DNA of 64,000 nt from Brevibacterium daeguense (GTDB lineage: Bacteria; Actinomycetota; Actinomycetes; Actinomycetales; Brevibacteriaceae), in NCBI RefSeq assembly GCF_021729135.1, contig NZ_JAJTWW010000001.1, positions 186,001 to 250,000 of the forward strand, in the 5' to 3' direction. Below the pieces are notes generated by a model that saw only the letters and a list, made by a program, of their open reading frames with translations, searched no databases and was not told the origin of the DNA. Below are positions 9,509 through 20,480 of this stretch, piece by piece. Every line of letters begins with the position of its first letter. Position 1 is the stretch's first letter. Made by a program: the position numbers and the translations under genes.

Positions 9509-10560
9509 TGAGCCTGATCTCCGAACGCATCGTCACCGCGACCGCCCGCGAGCTCATGCCCGCAGGTCCGATGCCCGCGCCGGCCGACGCCGCAGCGCTC
9601 GTCGAGAACCTGCACGATGCCGCTGAGACGGCCATCGACCTCGTGCTCGATGTGATGAGGCTGCAGCCGGACGTGGAGGACGGCGCGCGCGGCCGCCTGG
9701 CCGCCGGGCAGACGCGCGTGGTCGACCGACTCGGCTGGGTCGGCGCGAATGCGCGCACCTTCTCCCGGCTCCTCGACGACGCGTCCCCACCCGGCCGCGG
9801 CGGGATCGCGGACCGGATCCGGGACCGTGCGGCACGGACCGGCGCCTCGGTCGAGCTCGGCGGCGCGCTGGCGCTCGTCGGGAGCCGGGTGCTCGGCCAG
9901 TTCGACCCGTTCGCCGGTCCGGCCGGCACCCTCTATCTGGTCGCACCCACCGTGCTCGAGGTGGAGACGGCCATCCGTGCCCGGCCGCGGGACTTCCGGC
10001 TCTGGGTCGCGCTCCACGAGCAGACCCATCATGTGCAGTTCGCGGCCGCGCCCTGGCTGGCCGACCATCTGCGCGAGCGCATCGGCGCCCTCCTCGAGCC
10101 GATGCTCGACGCGTCCGGACTGGACGGCCTGCAGGACACGCTGCGGTCGCTGCCCGCGGCGCTGCGCAATCGGGAGAGCCTGCTGGATGCGGTGGTGGCT
10201 CCCTCGCAGCGGGCCCTCGTCGACGAGGTCGGCGCACTCATGAGCCTGCTGGAAGGGCATGCCGACTTCGTGATGGACGCGGTCGGCCCGCGGGTGATCC
10301 CCACTGTCCGCTCGATCCGCCGCTCGTTCGATGTCCGGCGGCACGAGGCCGCCGGCCTGCGCTCCCTGGTGTCCACGCTGCTGGGGGTCGACGAGAAGCT
10401 CGCCCAGTACCGGCGGGGCGCCGAGTTCGTGCGCGCGGTGGTCGCCGAGCGCGGCCACGGTGGGCTCGCCCCCGTCTGGCACGGCGCGGAGAACCTGCCC
10501 ACGGCAGCGGAGATCGCCGCTCCCCGGCTGTGGCTGGACCGGACGGGCCCGACCCGGTGA
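9508..10560 (+). CDS. Zinc-dependent metalloprotease (DUF2342 family)
   Basis: A 350-residue protein of the actinobacterial DUF2342 family, sometimes labelled as an F420-associated hydrolase. It has the zincin-like motif HEQTHH near residue 170, then EGHADFVMDAVG, whose Glu is a plausible third metal ligand. No signal peptide is visible, so it is probably cytoplasmic. I chose the ATG at 9508 because it overlaps the dacB stop; an in-frame ATG at 9496 would add four residues. Its substrate has not been established in any species that I know of. The position between dacB and tilS matches other actinomycetes (compare Rv3626c). Confidence 0.85.
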   Translation: MSLISERIVTATARELMPAGPMPAPADAAALVENLHDAAETAIDLVLDVMRLQPDVEDGARGRLAAGQTRVVDRLGWVGANARTFSRLLDDASPPGRGGIADRIRDRAARTGASVELGGALALVGSRVLGQFDPFAGPAGTLYLVAPTVLEVETAIRARPRDFRLWVALHEQTHHVQFAAAPWLADHLRERIGALLEPMLDASGLDGLQDTLRSLPAALRNRESLLDAVVAPSQRALVDEVGALMSLLEGHADFVMDAVGPRVIPTVRSIRRSFDVRRHEAAGLRSLVSTLLGVDEKLAQYRRGAEFVRAVVAERGHGGLAPVWHGAENLPTAAEIAAPRLWLDRTGPTR

Positions 10561-11543
10561 CGCAGCCGTCCGCCGGCCGGCTTCCGCGCCTCGACCCCGC
10601 CACGGCGCGGATCCGCAATGCGCTGCGCGAACTCCTCCCTGCGACTCCGGCCCGATTCGTCGTCGCGGTATCCGGGGGCGCGGACTCCATGGCACTGGCG
10701 GCGGCATGCGCGTTCTTCGCCGAGCGGACCGCCCACCGCTTCACCGCTGTCACGGTCGACCACGGCCTGCAGCCGGGTTCCGACTCCGTCGCGGCGGCAG
10801 TCGGGGTGCGGGTCCGGGATCTCGGGCTGGCCCATCGGGTCGTCGCGCGGACAGTCGAACCCGGCACCGCCGGCGTCGAGGCGGCCGCCCGGGATGTCCG
10901 CTACCGCGCCCTGGAGGAGGCGCGCGAGGAGCTCGGTGCCGTCGCGGTGCTCACCGGACATACGCGCGACGACCAGGCGGAGACCGTGCTGCTCGGGCTG
11001 GTGCGGGGATCGGGAGCCCGCTCCCTGGCCGGGATGCGACCGCGGTCCGGCACTGTGTGGCGTCCCCTGCTGGACGTCCGCCGGGAGGAGACCGCCGCCT
11101 CGTGCGCAGCTCGGGGGATCGCAGTCTGGCACGACCCGATGAACGCCGATCCCCAGTTCACCCGGGTGCGCGTGCGGACCCGGGTGCTGCCGGTGCTCGA
11201 GGAGCAGCTGGGGCCGGGGGTCGCGACGGCACTGGCACGGACCGCCTCGCGCCTGGCTCAGGACTCCGATGCGCTCGAGGAGCTTGCTGTGCGGCAGTCG
11301 GCCGCACACGTGAGCGGCACCGAGATCCGCGCTGCAGTCCGCGAGCTGCCGGCCGCCCTGCGCACCCGGATGATCCGTGACTGGCTGCGTGACCTGTCGG
11401 GCACCGCGCAGGAGGTCGGCTTCCACCACGTGTCCGAGGTCGATGCGCTGCTGTGCGGACGCCGCAGCGGTGCCGTGTCCGTTCCCGGCGGTGCTGAGGT
11501 GCGCCGCGCAGCAGGCGGAGGCGTCCGGTTCCACCGCTCGTGA
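10557..11543 (+). CDS. tilS: tRNA(Ile)-lysidine synthase
   Basis: TilS attaches lysine to C34 of the CAU-anticodon tRNA-Ile so that it reads AUA rather than AUG; it is essential in most bacteria. The ATP-pyrophosphatase P-loop SGGADS is at about residues 39-44, followed by the conserved VDHGLQ and GHTRDDQAET motifs that define the family. At 328 residues it is of the short type, with a reduced C-terminal domain. The GTG start overlaps the stop of the metalloprotease gene (GTGA). It lies directly upstream of hpt, a very widely conserved linkage. Confidence 0.92.
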   Translation: MTQPSAGRLPRLDPATARIRNALRELLPATPARFVVAVSGGADSMALAAACAFFAERTAHRFTAVTVDHGLQPGSDSVAAAVGVRVRDLGLAHRVVARTVEPGTAGVEAAARDVRYRALEEAREELGAVAVLTGHTRDDQAETVLLGLVRGSGARSLAGMRPRSGTVWRPLLDVRREETAASCAARGIAVWHDPMNADPQFTRVRVRTRVLPVLEEQLGPGVATALARTASRLAQDSDALEELAVRQSAAHVSGTEIRAAVRELPAALRTRMIRDWLRDLSGTAQEVGFHHVSEVDALLCGRRSGAVSVPGGAEVRRAAGGGVRFHRS

Positions 11544-11600
11544 CCGCTGCGTCCTGCGTTAGTGTAGAGCGAGATCACCGAGCATCGAGGAGCTGAAGCA

Positions 11601-12152
11601 GTGGATCAGAACGACCTGGGCACCGACATCGAGAAGGTCCTGGTTACCGAAGCACAGATCAAGCACCGGCTGATGGAGCTCGCCTCCGACATCGACCGGG
11701 ACTACCACGATCGGGAGATCCTGCTGGTCGGCGTCCTCAAGGGTGCCGTCATGGTGATGGCCGACCTCGCCCGCGCTCTGCACAACCCCGTCCGGATGGA
11801 CTGGATGGCGGTGTCCTCCTACGGGTCGGGCACCAAGTCCTCCGGGGTGGTGCGCATCCTCAAGGACCTCGACACCGACCTCAAGGACCAGCACGTCCTC
11901 ATCGTCGAGGACATCATCGACTCCGGGCTGACGCTGTCCTGGCTGCTGTCGAACCTGCGCTCCCGCGGTGCCGCCTCCGTCGAGGTCTGCACGCTGCTGC
12001 GCAAGCCGGAAGCGCTCAAGGTCGACCTCGATGTGCGGTACGTCGGCTTCGATGTGCCCAACGAGTTCGTGATCGGCTACGGGCTCGACTACGCGGAGAA
12101 GTACCGGAACGTGCCGTTCGTGGCCACGCTGGCCCCGCACGTCTACCGCTGA
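11601..12152 (+). CDS. hpt: Hypoxanthine(-guanine) phosphoribosyltransferase
   Basis: A 183-residue purine-salvage enzyme that converts hypoxanthine or guanine plus PRPP to IMP or GMP. The PRPP-binding signature [12 protein letters not shown] is clear, as are the [11 protein letters not shown] loop and the C-terminal [12 protein letters not shown]. The GTG start is preceded by GAGGAGC at good spacing. A TAGTGT hexamer at 11560-11565 could be a -10 element for a transcript starting in the short gap after tilS. The downstream hairpin suggests that transcription at least partly ends before ftsH. Confidence 0.93.
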   Translation: MDQNDLGTDIEKVLVTEAQIKHRLMELASDIDRDYHDREILLVGVLKGAVMVMADLARALHNPVRMDWMAVSSYGSGTKSSGVVRILKDLDTDLKDQHVLIVEDIIDSGLTLSWLLSNLRSRGAASVEVCTLLRKPEALKVDLDVRYVGFDVPNEFVIGYGLDYAEKYRNVPFVATLAPHVYR

Positions 12153-12201
12153 GGCGTCGGCACCGAACCGGCCGGCACCGACCCAGCCGTCCGAGGTCGG
12201 G

Positions 12202-12249
12202 GTGAGAAGCGGCATCGGGAACAGTTTCGGTCCCGGTGCCGCTGCTCAC
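12202..12249 (+). terminator. Stem-loop between hpt and ftsH
   Basis: The arms AGCGGCATCGGGA and TCCCGGTGCCGCT (12208-12220 and 12231-12243, one G-U pair) are extended outward by GTGAG/CTCAC. It lies 50 bases after hpt and before the ftsH leader. There is no U-run. Confidence 0.6.
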
Positions 12250-12324
12250 TCCGGACAGCCGACTCCCACCTTGCGCGGGTAGGCTGTCGGAGCCTTCATC
12301 GAACAGTTCTTCCTGAGAGGACCC

Positions 12325-14427
<2,103 letters not shown>

Positions 14428-14428
14428 C

Positions 14429-14992
14429 ATGATCGACCACGCGCGGATCGAAGCCGCTGTGCGGGAGGTGCTGCTGGCGATCGGCGAGGATCCCGACCGC
14501 GACGGCCTGCGGGACACCCCCGCCCGGGTCGCCCGGTCCTTCGACGAGATGTTCTCCGGCGTCGGCCGGGACGCCTCGGAGGTGCTCGGGACCCACTTCG
14601 ACGTCGGGTACGAGGAGATGGTGCTGGTGCGCAACATCGCCATGTACTCCACGTGCGAGCATCACCTCGTGCCGTTCCACGGAGTCGCCCACATCGGTTA
14701 CATCCCGGGCAGGTCCGGCATCGTGACCGGGCTGTCCAAGCTGGCGCGCCTCGTCGAGATCTACGCCCGCCGCCCCCAGGTCCAGGAGCGGCTGACGAGC
14801 GAGATCGCCGACGGTCTGGTCGAGCACCTGCACCCGGCCGGCGCCATCGTCGTCGTCGAGGCCGAGCACCTGTGCATGTCCATGCGCGGAGTGCAGAAGC
14901 CCGGCGCCACCACCATCACCTCCGCGGTGCGCGGGCAGCTGCGGGACTCGGCTTCTCGCGCGGAGGCGATGAGCCTGATCATGGGGAAGTGA
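14429..14992 (+). CDS. folE: GTP cyclohydrolase I
   Basis: FolE opens the purine ring of GTP to form dihydroneopterin triphosphate, the first step of tetrahydrofolate synthesis. The 187-residue protein has the zinc-binding CEHHL motif (Cys76, His79), HIGYIPG, the GLSKLARLV helix and the [16 protein letters not shown] stretch carrying the second zinc Cys. The ATG follows the ftsH stop by one base. It heads the folE-folP-folBK run, in which every junction overlaps or nearly touches, so the pathway enzymes should be made in step. Confidence 0.96.
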   Translation: MIDHARIEAAVREVLLAIGEDPDRDGLRDTPARVARSFDEMFSGVGRDASEVLGTHFDVGYEEMVLVRNIAMYSTCEHHLVPFHGVAHIGYIPGRSGIVTGLSKLARLVEIYARRPQVQERLTSEIADGLVEHLHPAGAIVVVEAEHLCMSMRGVQKPGATTITSAVRGQLRDSASRAEAMSLIMGK

Positions 14993-14994
14993 GC

Positions 14995-15837
14995 ATGCGG
15001 ACGAAGGTCATGGGCATCCTCAACGTCACCGCGGATTCGTTCTCGGACGGCGGCCGCTGGCTCGACTTCGACGCCGCGGTGTCCCACGGGCTGGCGCTGC
15101 TCGAAGCCGGCGCCGACATCCTCGACGTCGGCGGCGAGTCCACCCGCCCGGGCTCGGTCCGCGTGCCCGAGGACGAGGAACTGCGCAGGATCGTGCCGGT
15201 CGTGCGCGAACTCGCCCGGCAGGGAGCCGTCATCAGCGTCGACACGATGCGCGCGAGAGTCGCGTCGGCCGCCCTCGATGCCGGCGCGCAGATCCTCAAC
15301 GACGTCTCCGCCGGGCAGAGCGAGCCGGAGATGCTGGAGGTCGCGGCGGCCGGCTCCGCCCCGATCGTGCTCATGCATTGGCGCGGCCACCTCGAGCGAG
15401 CCTCGGCGACGTTCGAGTACGAGGACGTCGTCGCAGAGGTGAGATCCGAGCTCGGCGTCCGCATCGAGGCGGCGCAGTCCGCCGGTGTGGCGGATCGGGA
15501 CATCATCATCGACCCCGGGCTGGGCTTCTCGAAGAACGCCGAGCACAACTGGCAGCTCATGGCCGGCATCGAGACGTTCGCGCAGATGGGCTACCGCCTG
15601 CTCGTCGCCGGCTCCCGCAAGCGCTTCCTCGCCTCCCTGCTCGACCCGGACAACCCTGCCGGCGTCGACATCGCCGACCGCGACGCCGCCACCGCCGCGC
15701 TCAGCGCCGTGTCCGCCCGCGCGGGAGCCTGGGCGGTGCGGGTGCACGAGCCGCGCAGCTCCCGAATCGCGGTGCAGGTCGTCGAGGCCATCGCCGAGTG
15801 CGCCGCGCCGCAGCTGCCGCTCCCGGAGGCGCGATGA
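14995..15837 (+). CDS. folP: Dihydropteroate synthase
   Basis: FolP condenses 6-hydroxymethyl-7,8-dihydropterin pyrophosphate with p-aminobenzoate and is the sulfonamide target. The 280-residue TIM barrel begins MGILNVTADSFSDGG, the pterin-site signature, followed by DVGGESTRPGS, SVDTMRA, LNDVSAG and GSRKRF. I prefer the ATG at 14995, which has GGGGAAG at suitable spacing; the GTG at 14989 overlaps the folE stop and is an equal alternative two codons earlier. The stop overlaps the folB-folK ATG. Confidence 0.95.
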   Translation: MRTKVMGILNVTADSFSDGGRWLDFDAAVSHGLALLEAGADILDVGGESTRPGSVRVPEDEELRRIVPVVRELARQGAVISVDTMRARVASAALDAGAQILNDVSAGQSEPEMLEVAAAGSAPIVLMHWRGHLERASATFEYEDVVAEVRSELGVRIEAAQSAGVADRDIIIDPGLGFSKNAEHNWQLMAGIETFAQMGYRLLVAGSRKRFLASLLDPDNPAGVDIADRDAATAALSAVSARAGAWAVRVHEPRSSRIAVQVVEAIAECAAPQLPLPEAR

Positions 15838-16829
15838 CCGACTCGATCCGGCTGACCGGCCTGCGCGCGTACGGCCGCCACGGGGTGTTCGACCACGAGC
15901 GCCGCGACGGGCAGGAATTCCTCGTCGACCTCGAAGTCCATGCCGATCTGCGCACCCCGGGCCGGACCGACGAGCTCGCCGACACCGTCGACTACGGAGC
16001 CCTGGCGGCCGAGGCGGTCGCCGTCATCACCGGTCCCGCCCACAACCTCATCGAGACGGTCGCCGACGAGATCGCCGAACGCTGCCTGGCCCACTGCGCG
16101 AGCCTCACCGTGACCGTGCACAAACCCCACGCGCCGATCGCGCACGAGTTCGCCGACGCCTCGGTCACCGTCCACCGCAGCCGCCGGGCCGCCAGCGGGG
16201 CCGGACAGGAGCGGGCGGGCACCGCTGAGCCGGGGGATGCGCCGGAACCCGCCGCCCGGCCGGAAGATGACCGGGAGCCGACGGTCGAACACCCCGCGAC
16301 GGCGGTGGTGGCGCTCGGCTCCAACCTCGGCGAATCGCTGCAGACCCTGCGCGATGCTGCCGCCGCGCTCGACCGTCATCCACGGATCCGCCTGACCGCC
16401 GCCTCCCGAGTGTACCGCACCGCACCCGTTAGCGGCGTGGCGCAGCCGGACTTCCTCAATGCGGCCGTGACCGTGTCGACCACCCTCCCGCCGCTGGAGC
16501 TGCTGGCCGTCTGCCAGGGGATCGAGGTCGCCGCCGGCCGCACGCGCACCGTGCACTGGGGGCCGCGCACCCTCGACATCGACCTCATCCGCTACACCCC
16601 GTCCGGCGGCGACCCCGACGGCCCGGAGGACGAGGTGCGCTATGACTCCGAGAAGCTGCGACTGCCGCACCCGCTGGCGGCCCGGCGCGCCTTCGTGCTG
16701 GCCCCGTGGCTGGACCTCGCACCGAACGCGCGGGTGAGCAGCGGGGCGGGCGCTGTGCCCGTCGAGCTGGCGCTGTCGCAGGCTGGGGACGCCGCAGGAC
16801 TGACGGTGACGGAAGAGCCGCTGACATGA
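15834..16829 (+). CDS. folBK: Fused dihydroneopterin aldolase / HPPK
   Basis: A 331-residue bifunctional folate enzyme. Residues 1 to about 118 are FolB (dihydroneopterin aldolase: LTGLRAYGRHGVFDHER, then AVITGPAHNLIETVADEIA). A hydrophilic, Ala/Glu/Asp-rich linker (about 119-150) leads to FolK (hydroxymethyldihydropterin pyrophosphokinase), seen as VVALGSNLG, ASRVYRTAPV, PDFLNAAV and the signature WGPRTLDIDLI. In many actinomycetes folB and folK are separate adjacent genes; here the frame is continuous. The ATG overlaps the folP stop (ATGA) and the TGA overlaps the next ATG. Confidence 0.93.
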   Translation: MTDSIRLTGLRAYGRHGVFDHERRDGQEFLVDLEVHADLRTPGRTDELADTVDYGALAAEAVAVITGPAHNLIETVADEIAERCLAHCASLTVTVHKPHAPIAHEFADASVTVHRSRRAASGAGQERAGTAEPGDAPEPAARPEDDREPTVEHPATAVVALGSNLGESLQTLRDAAAALDRHPRIRLTAASRVYRTAPVSGVAQPDFLNAAVTVSTTLPPLELLAVCQGIEVAAGRTRTVHWGPRTLDIDLIRYTPSGGDPDGPEDEVRYDSEKLRLPHPLAARRAFVLAPWLDLAPNARVSSGAGAVPVELALSQAGDAAGLTVTEEPLT

Positions 16830-17287
16830 CCCAGACCAGGCCTCCGCAGCTCTTCACCTGGGGCATCATCGGGCTCATCCTGTCCTTCGGCTTCCACTAC
16901 ATCTGGGAAGCCAGCGGCGGAGCGCTGCCGGGAATTCCGTGGCCGGCGATCCTCGGCATGGTGATCCTGTCGATCGTGCTGCTGGTCCTCGGCTGGCCGA
17001 TCAAGAAGTGGAATGACGGGGACCGCACTCGCGACATCGACCCGGTGCGGGCGGCGCGGGTCGCGATGATGGCCAAGGCCGCCGCCCTCGCCGGAGCACT
17101 GCTCACCGGCTGGTACCTGGGCGCGGCCCTCTACCTCGTGCTCAGCGCCGGCGGAATCCGCGCGCAGTCGGCGTCGGGCATGCTGGTGGCGGTGGGCGCC
17201 TCTGCTATCGTCATGGTCGTCGGGCTCATCGTCGAGTCCTACTGCAAACTGCCGCCCGATGACTCCGCCGGAGCAGATGCCGCATGA
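16826..17287 (+). CDS. DUF3180 family membrane protein
   Basis: A 153-residue protein with four predicted transmembrane segments (roughly residues 10-27, 38-58, 83-105 and 118-140) and a short acidic tail. It matches the actinobacterial DUF3180 family, which typically follows folK (compare Rv3605c). The function is unknown. ATGA overlap with folBK upstream and with the PH-domain gene downstream suggests co-translation. The neighbourhood does not by itself imply a role in folate metabolism. Confidence 0.8.
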   Translation: MTQTRPPQLFTWGIIGLILSFGFHYIWEASGGALPGIPWPAILGMVILSIVLLVLGWPIKKWNDGDRTRDIDPVRAARVAMMAKAAALAGALLTGWYLGAALYLVLSAGGIRAQSASGMLVAVGASAIVMVVGLIVESYCKLPPDDSAGADAA

Positions 17288-17751
17288 CTGCTGTCGACTT
17301 CGTTCCCGTCAGCCCCGCGCTGGCCCGGGTCCACCTGCTGACGCTGGCGCTCTTCATGATTCCCGTCCTGGCCGCGATCATCGTCGGGGGCATCCTGCTG
17401 GACTCGCTGGTTCTCTGGATCGGGCTGCCGGTGTGGCTGCTCGCCGGAATTTGGATCGCGGTGGTGGTGGTGCGCCAGGTCAAGCGCCTCGGCTATGCCG
17501 AACGCGGCGATGACCTGCTGATCCGGCGCGGCATCCTCTTCCGCTCGACCACGGTCGTGCCGTTCGGGCGCATGCAGTTCGTCGACGTCAGCTCCGGACC
17601 CGTCGAGCGGATGTTCGGGCTGGCCACGGTCAAGCTCCACACCGCCTCGGCGGCCACCGATGCCACGATCCCCGGCCTGCCCAAGGACGAGGCCGACCGG
17701 CTTCGGGACATCCTCGCCGCGCGCGGGGAGGCCCAGCTGGCTGGACTGTGA
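17284..17751 (+). CDS. Bacterial PH-domain membrane protein (YdbS-like)
   Basis: A 155-residue protein with two hydrophobic helices (about residues 18-40 and 44-64), then one bacterial pleckstrin-homology domain of the bPH_2 class: GDDLLIRRGILFRSTTVVPF, RMQFVDV and the GLATVKLHTAS strand. This is the YdbS half of the YdbS/YdbT pair. In Bacillus the pair has been linked to surviving membrane-active compounds; the role here is inferred only by family. It overlaps the previous gene by four bases and is followed closely by the YdbT-like partner. Confidence 0.82.
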   Translation: MTAVDFVPVSPALARVHLLTLALFMIPVLAAIIVGGILLDSLVLWIGLPVWLLAGIWIAVVVVRQVKRLGYAERGDDLLIRRGILFRSTTVVPFGRMQFVDVSSGPVERMFGLATVKLHTASAATDATIPGLPKDEADRLRDILAARGEAQLAGL

Positions 17752-17764
17752 GGTCGAGCCCCTG

Positions 17765-19519
17765 ATGCCGGAGGAGAGCTCAGCAGAGTCGTTCAGCCGA
17801 TGGCATCGCGTTCATCCGATGACCCCGGCGCTGAAGACCTGGATCATCCTGCTGGCCATCGTCGGAGCCCTGCTCGCCCAGAGCCAGCAGCTCTTCGAAG
17901 GCGTCGTCGAGCGGGCGCTCACGGGCAGCGGCGGCGAGGAGACGGACTGGATCCTGGCCCGCCCGTGGGTGCTCGCCGCGATCCTGGGCGGACTGGTCGT
18001 CACCATCGGCGTCATCGTGCTGCTCAACTGGCTGGTCTGGCGGGTGATGGGCTATCGGATCGACGACGATGCCGTGTATCTGCGCAAGGGCGTCCTCAGC
18101 AAGCAGCTGCGCAAGGCTCGGCTCGACCGGGTGCAGTCGATCGACATCAGCCAGCCCCTGGTGCCGCGGCTGTTCGGGCTGGCCGCGCTGAAATTCGACG
18201 TCGCCGGCGGTGAGGGCTCCTCCGTCGACATCGAATACCTCAAGCGCGGCCGCGCCGAGGCGCTGCGCGACGAGATGCTCGCCCGGGTCCGGTCTGCCCG
18301 CGACGCGACCCGCACCGAGCAGGCACCGTCACCCGACCCGACCGGACCGGCCGGAGCCGGCGAGTCGGAACAGCCGGCTCACACGGCGAGCGCCGCAGAC
18401 CTCGCGCCGGTCGGCCCGGCACCGACCGCCTCGGCCGGGGCCGATCGCGCTGGGGCCGAGGCGGTCCGCCGAAACGTCGTCGCCCGCCGGGTCGGCTCCA
18501 ATCTCGGCACCCGGCTGCTCGCCGCCATCGACAGCACCTCCGAGGATGTCGTCAGCGACATCGGGCACACACTCACCGATGTGCTGGCCCCGTACCGGGT
18601 GACGGCGCGCGCCGAACACGACGGACGCATCCTGCGCGTGCCCGCCCACCGCGTCCTGCTGGCCGCGCTGCTGTCGACCGGCACACTGTTCGGCGTGCTG
18701 ATCGGGCTGGTGGTCCTCGTCGGCCTCGTGGTGCTCGCGGCCTTCGGCATCTGGGAGGCGGTGACCGGGATCCTGTTCGGGATCATCCCCGCCATCGCCG
18801 CCGTCGCCACGATGGCCAAGGGCGCGCTGGACGAGGCGAACTTCTCGGTGCGGATCACGCCGGATGGCCTCTCGGTGACTCACGGACTGTTCACCACCAC
18901 CCGCAAGATCATCCCGCTGCAGCGGATCCAGGCGGTGAAGCTGAGCCAGCCCCTGCTCTGGCGGCTGACCGGCTGGTGGCGGGTCGAGTACAACATCGCC
19001 GGCCAGAAGTCGGACCAGCTGACCTCCAGCACGGTCCTGCTGCCGGTCGGCGACATCGACCAGACCCTCATGATGCTCGGGCTCGTCCTGCCCGACCCCA
19101 GAGTCCCCGCCGGGGTCAGCGGCCGGGCGCTGATCACCTCGGCGATGCTCGCCCGGAAGTCCCCCGACCCCGAGGCGCCGGCCGCCGAGGGCCTGTTCGT
19201 GGACCAGGCTCCCGCCTCCAGATGGCTGGACTGGATGACCTGGAACCGCAATGCCTGGGCGGTGACGGGCACGATGCTCGTCATCCGCTCGGGCTGGACG
19301 ACGCGTGCGGTCGAGTGCGTTCCGCATGCGCGGGTGCAGTCGATGAAGCTGCGCTCCGGACCGCTGCAGCGCGCGCTCGGGCTCGCAGAGGTGGAGCTCC
19401 ACTCGACCGAGGGGCCGGCCAAGCCGGTGCTCCGGCACCAGGCGGCCGAGCGGGCCGAGGAGTTCTTCTTCACCCATGCCGACACGACCCGCAGAGCGCG
19501 CGCCGAACTCGACGCGTAG
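17765..19519 (+). CDS. Large bacterial PH-domain membrane protein (YdbT-like)
   Basis: A 584-residue protein with three bPH_2 modules separated by pairs of transmembrane helices. Module one starts near YRIDDDAVYLRKGVLSKQLR, module two near VRITPDGLSVTHGLFTTTRK and module three near AVTGTMLVIRSGWTTRAVEC; each ends with the RVQSI-type strand and a GLA-type helix. An Ala/Pro-rich linker (about residues 178-240) separates the first and second parts. I chose the ATG at 17765, 13 bases after the YdbS-like stop. The two proteins probably form a membrane complex of unknown purpose. Confidence 0.8.
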   Translation: MPEESSAESFSRWHRVHPMTPALKTWIILLAIVGALLAQSQQLFEGVVERALTGSGGEETDWILARPWVLAAILGGLVVTIGVIVLLNWLVWRVMGYRIDDDAVYLRKGVLSKQLRKARLDRVQSIDISQPLVPRLFGLAALKFDVAGGEGSSVDIEYLKRGRAEALRDEMLARVRSARDATRTEQAPSPDPTGPAGAGESEQPAHTASAADLAPVGPAPTASAGADRAGAEAVRRNVVARRVGSNLGTRLLAAIDSTSEDVVSDIGHTLTDVLAPYRVTARAEHDGRILRVPAHRVLLAALLSTGTLFGVLIGLVVLVGLVVLAAFGIWEAVTGILFGIIPAIAAVATMAKGALDEANFSVRITPDGLSVTHGLFTTTRKIIPLQRIQAVKLSQPLLWRLTGWWRVEYNIAGQKSDQLTSSTVLLPVGDIDQTLMMLGLVLPDPRVPAGVSGRALITSAMLARKSPDPEAPAAEGLFVDQAPASRWLDWMTWNRNAWAVTGTMLVIRSGWTTRAVECVPHARVQSMKLRSGPLQRALGLAEVELHSTEGPAKPVLRHQAAERAEEFFFTHADTTRRARAELDA

Positions 19520-19549
19520 CCTGGTCCACATCCGTCGAGAGGGAGTGCG

Positions 19550-20443
19550 ATGAATCACGAGGACGAGACGCGGCTGGGCGTGGGAATCATCGGGTGCGGT
19601 CGGGTGGGCGCGGTGATGGGGCGAGCCCTGCGGGAGGCCGGCCACGCCCTGATCGGGGTGACGGCCACCTCGGAGGCCAGTCTGGACCGGGCCGAGGCGA
19701 TGCTGCCGGGCGTCCCGGTGCTCGACATCGAGACCGTGGTCGAGCGCGCCGAACTCGTGCTGTTCACCGTCAGCGACGACGTTCTGCCGGAGCTCGTCAG
19801 CGGCCTGGCGCAGCTCGGCCGGTTCAAGGCCGGACAGATCATCATGCACTGCGCCGGCCGGTACGGCACCGAGGTGCTGGCGCCCGCGGCCGGCTCCGGT
19901 GCGATCCCGATCGCACTGCATCCCGCGCTGTCCTTCACCGGCACCAGCATCGACCTGCCCCGCCTGCGCGAGGCCACGATCGCCGTCACCGCCGCGCGGA
20001 CGGTCCTGCCGATCGGCCAGGCCCTCGTGGTGGAGATCGGCGCCGAGCCGATCGTGGTGCCCGAGGCCGACCGCGCCCTGTACCACGCGGCACTGGCCCA
20101 CGCCTCCAACCACACGGTGACGATCCTGTCCCAGTCGCTGGAGATGCTCACCGGCCTGGGGGTGGAGAATCCGGCCCGCGTGCTCACCGCCCTCGTCGAG
20201 GCCAGCGTGGGCAACACGCTGCAGGCCGGGCCGTCAGCGCTCACCGGACCCGTCAGCCGGGGCGACATCGACACCGTCACGGCACATCTCGATGCGCTGG
20301 GTGAGCTGGCTGTCGAGCAGGGTTCGACGGAGGTGCGGGACGCCTATCGCTGCCTGGCGAAGGCAACTGCAGCGCGGGCTGTTCGCAACGGCACCATCAG
20401 CGACGCTCAGGCGCTGGCGCTGATCGAGCTGCTCGGCTCCTGA
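19550..20443 (+). CDS. Rossmann-fold DUF2520 protein
   Basis: A 297-residue protein with an N-terminal Rossmann domain (GVGIIGCGRVGAVMGRAL, residues 10-27) and a C-terminal helical DUF2520 domain (from about AEADRALYHAALAHASNH). The build resembles ProC- or ketopantoate-reductase-like dehydrogenases, and the conserved HPALSFTG motif is typical of the family. In many actinomycetes the gene sits beside panC; here no panC or panD follows, so the pantothenate link is lost or moved. GAGGGAG gives a strong ribosome site. The physiological substrate is unknown. Confidence 0.85.
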   Translation: MNHEDETRLGVGIIGCGRVGAVMGRALREAGHALIGVTATSEASLDRAEAMLPGVPVLDIETVVERAELVLFTVSDDVLPELVSGLAQLGRFKAGQIIMHCAGRYGTEVLAPAAGSGAIPIALHPALSFTGTSIDLPRLREATIAVTAARTVLPIGQALVVEIGAEPIVVPEADRALYHAALAHASNHTVTILSQSLEMLTGLGVENPARVLTALVEASVGNTLQAGPSALTGPVSRGDIDTVTAHLDALGELAVEQGSTEVRDAYRCLAKATAARAVRNGTISDAQALALIELLGS

Positions 20444-20468
20444 TTCCATCGCCTCGGGAGCCAGGCGG

Positions 20469-20474
20469 TAGCCT
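20469..20474 (+). promoter_or_regulatory. -10 element for leaderless lysS
   Basis: TAGCCT is followed after exactly six bases by the lysS ATG, which would place the transcription start at or next to the A of the ATG. There is no Shine-Dalgarno sequence. Confidence 0.55.
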
Positions 20475-20480
20475 TGACCC

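Noticed and set aside
20444-20480. T-box or lysine riboswitch before lysS
   Set aside because: The gap after the previous gene is only 37 bases, too short for either element, and no conserved T-box sequence is present.
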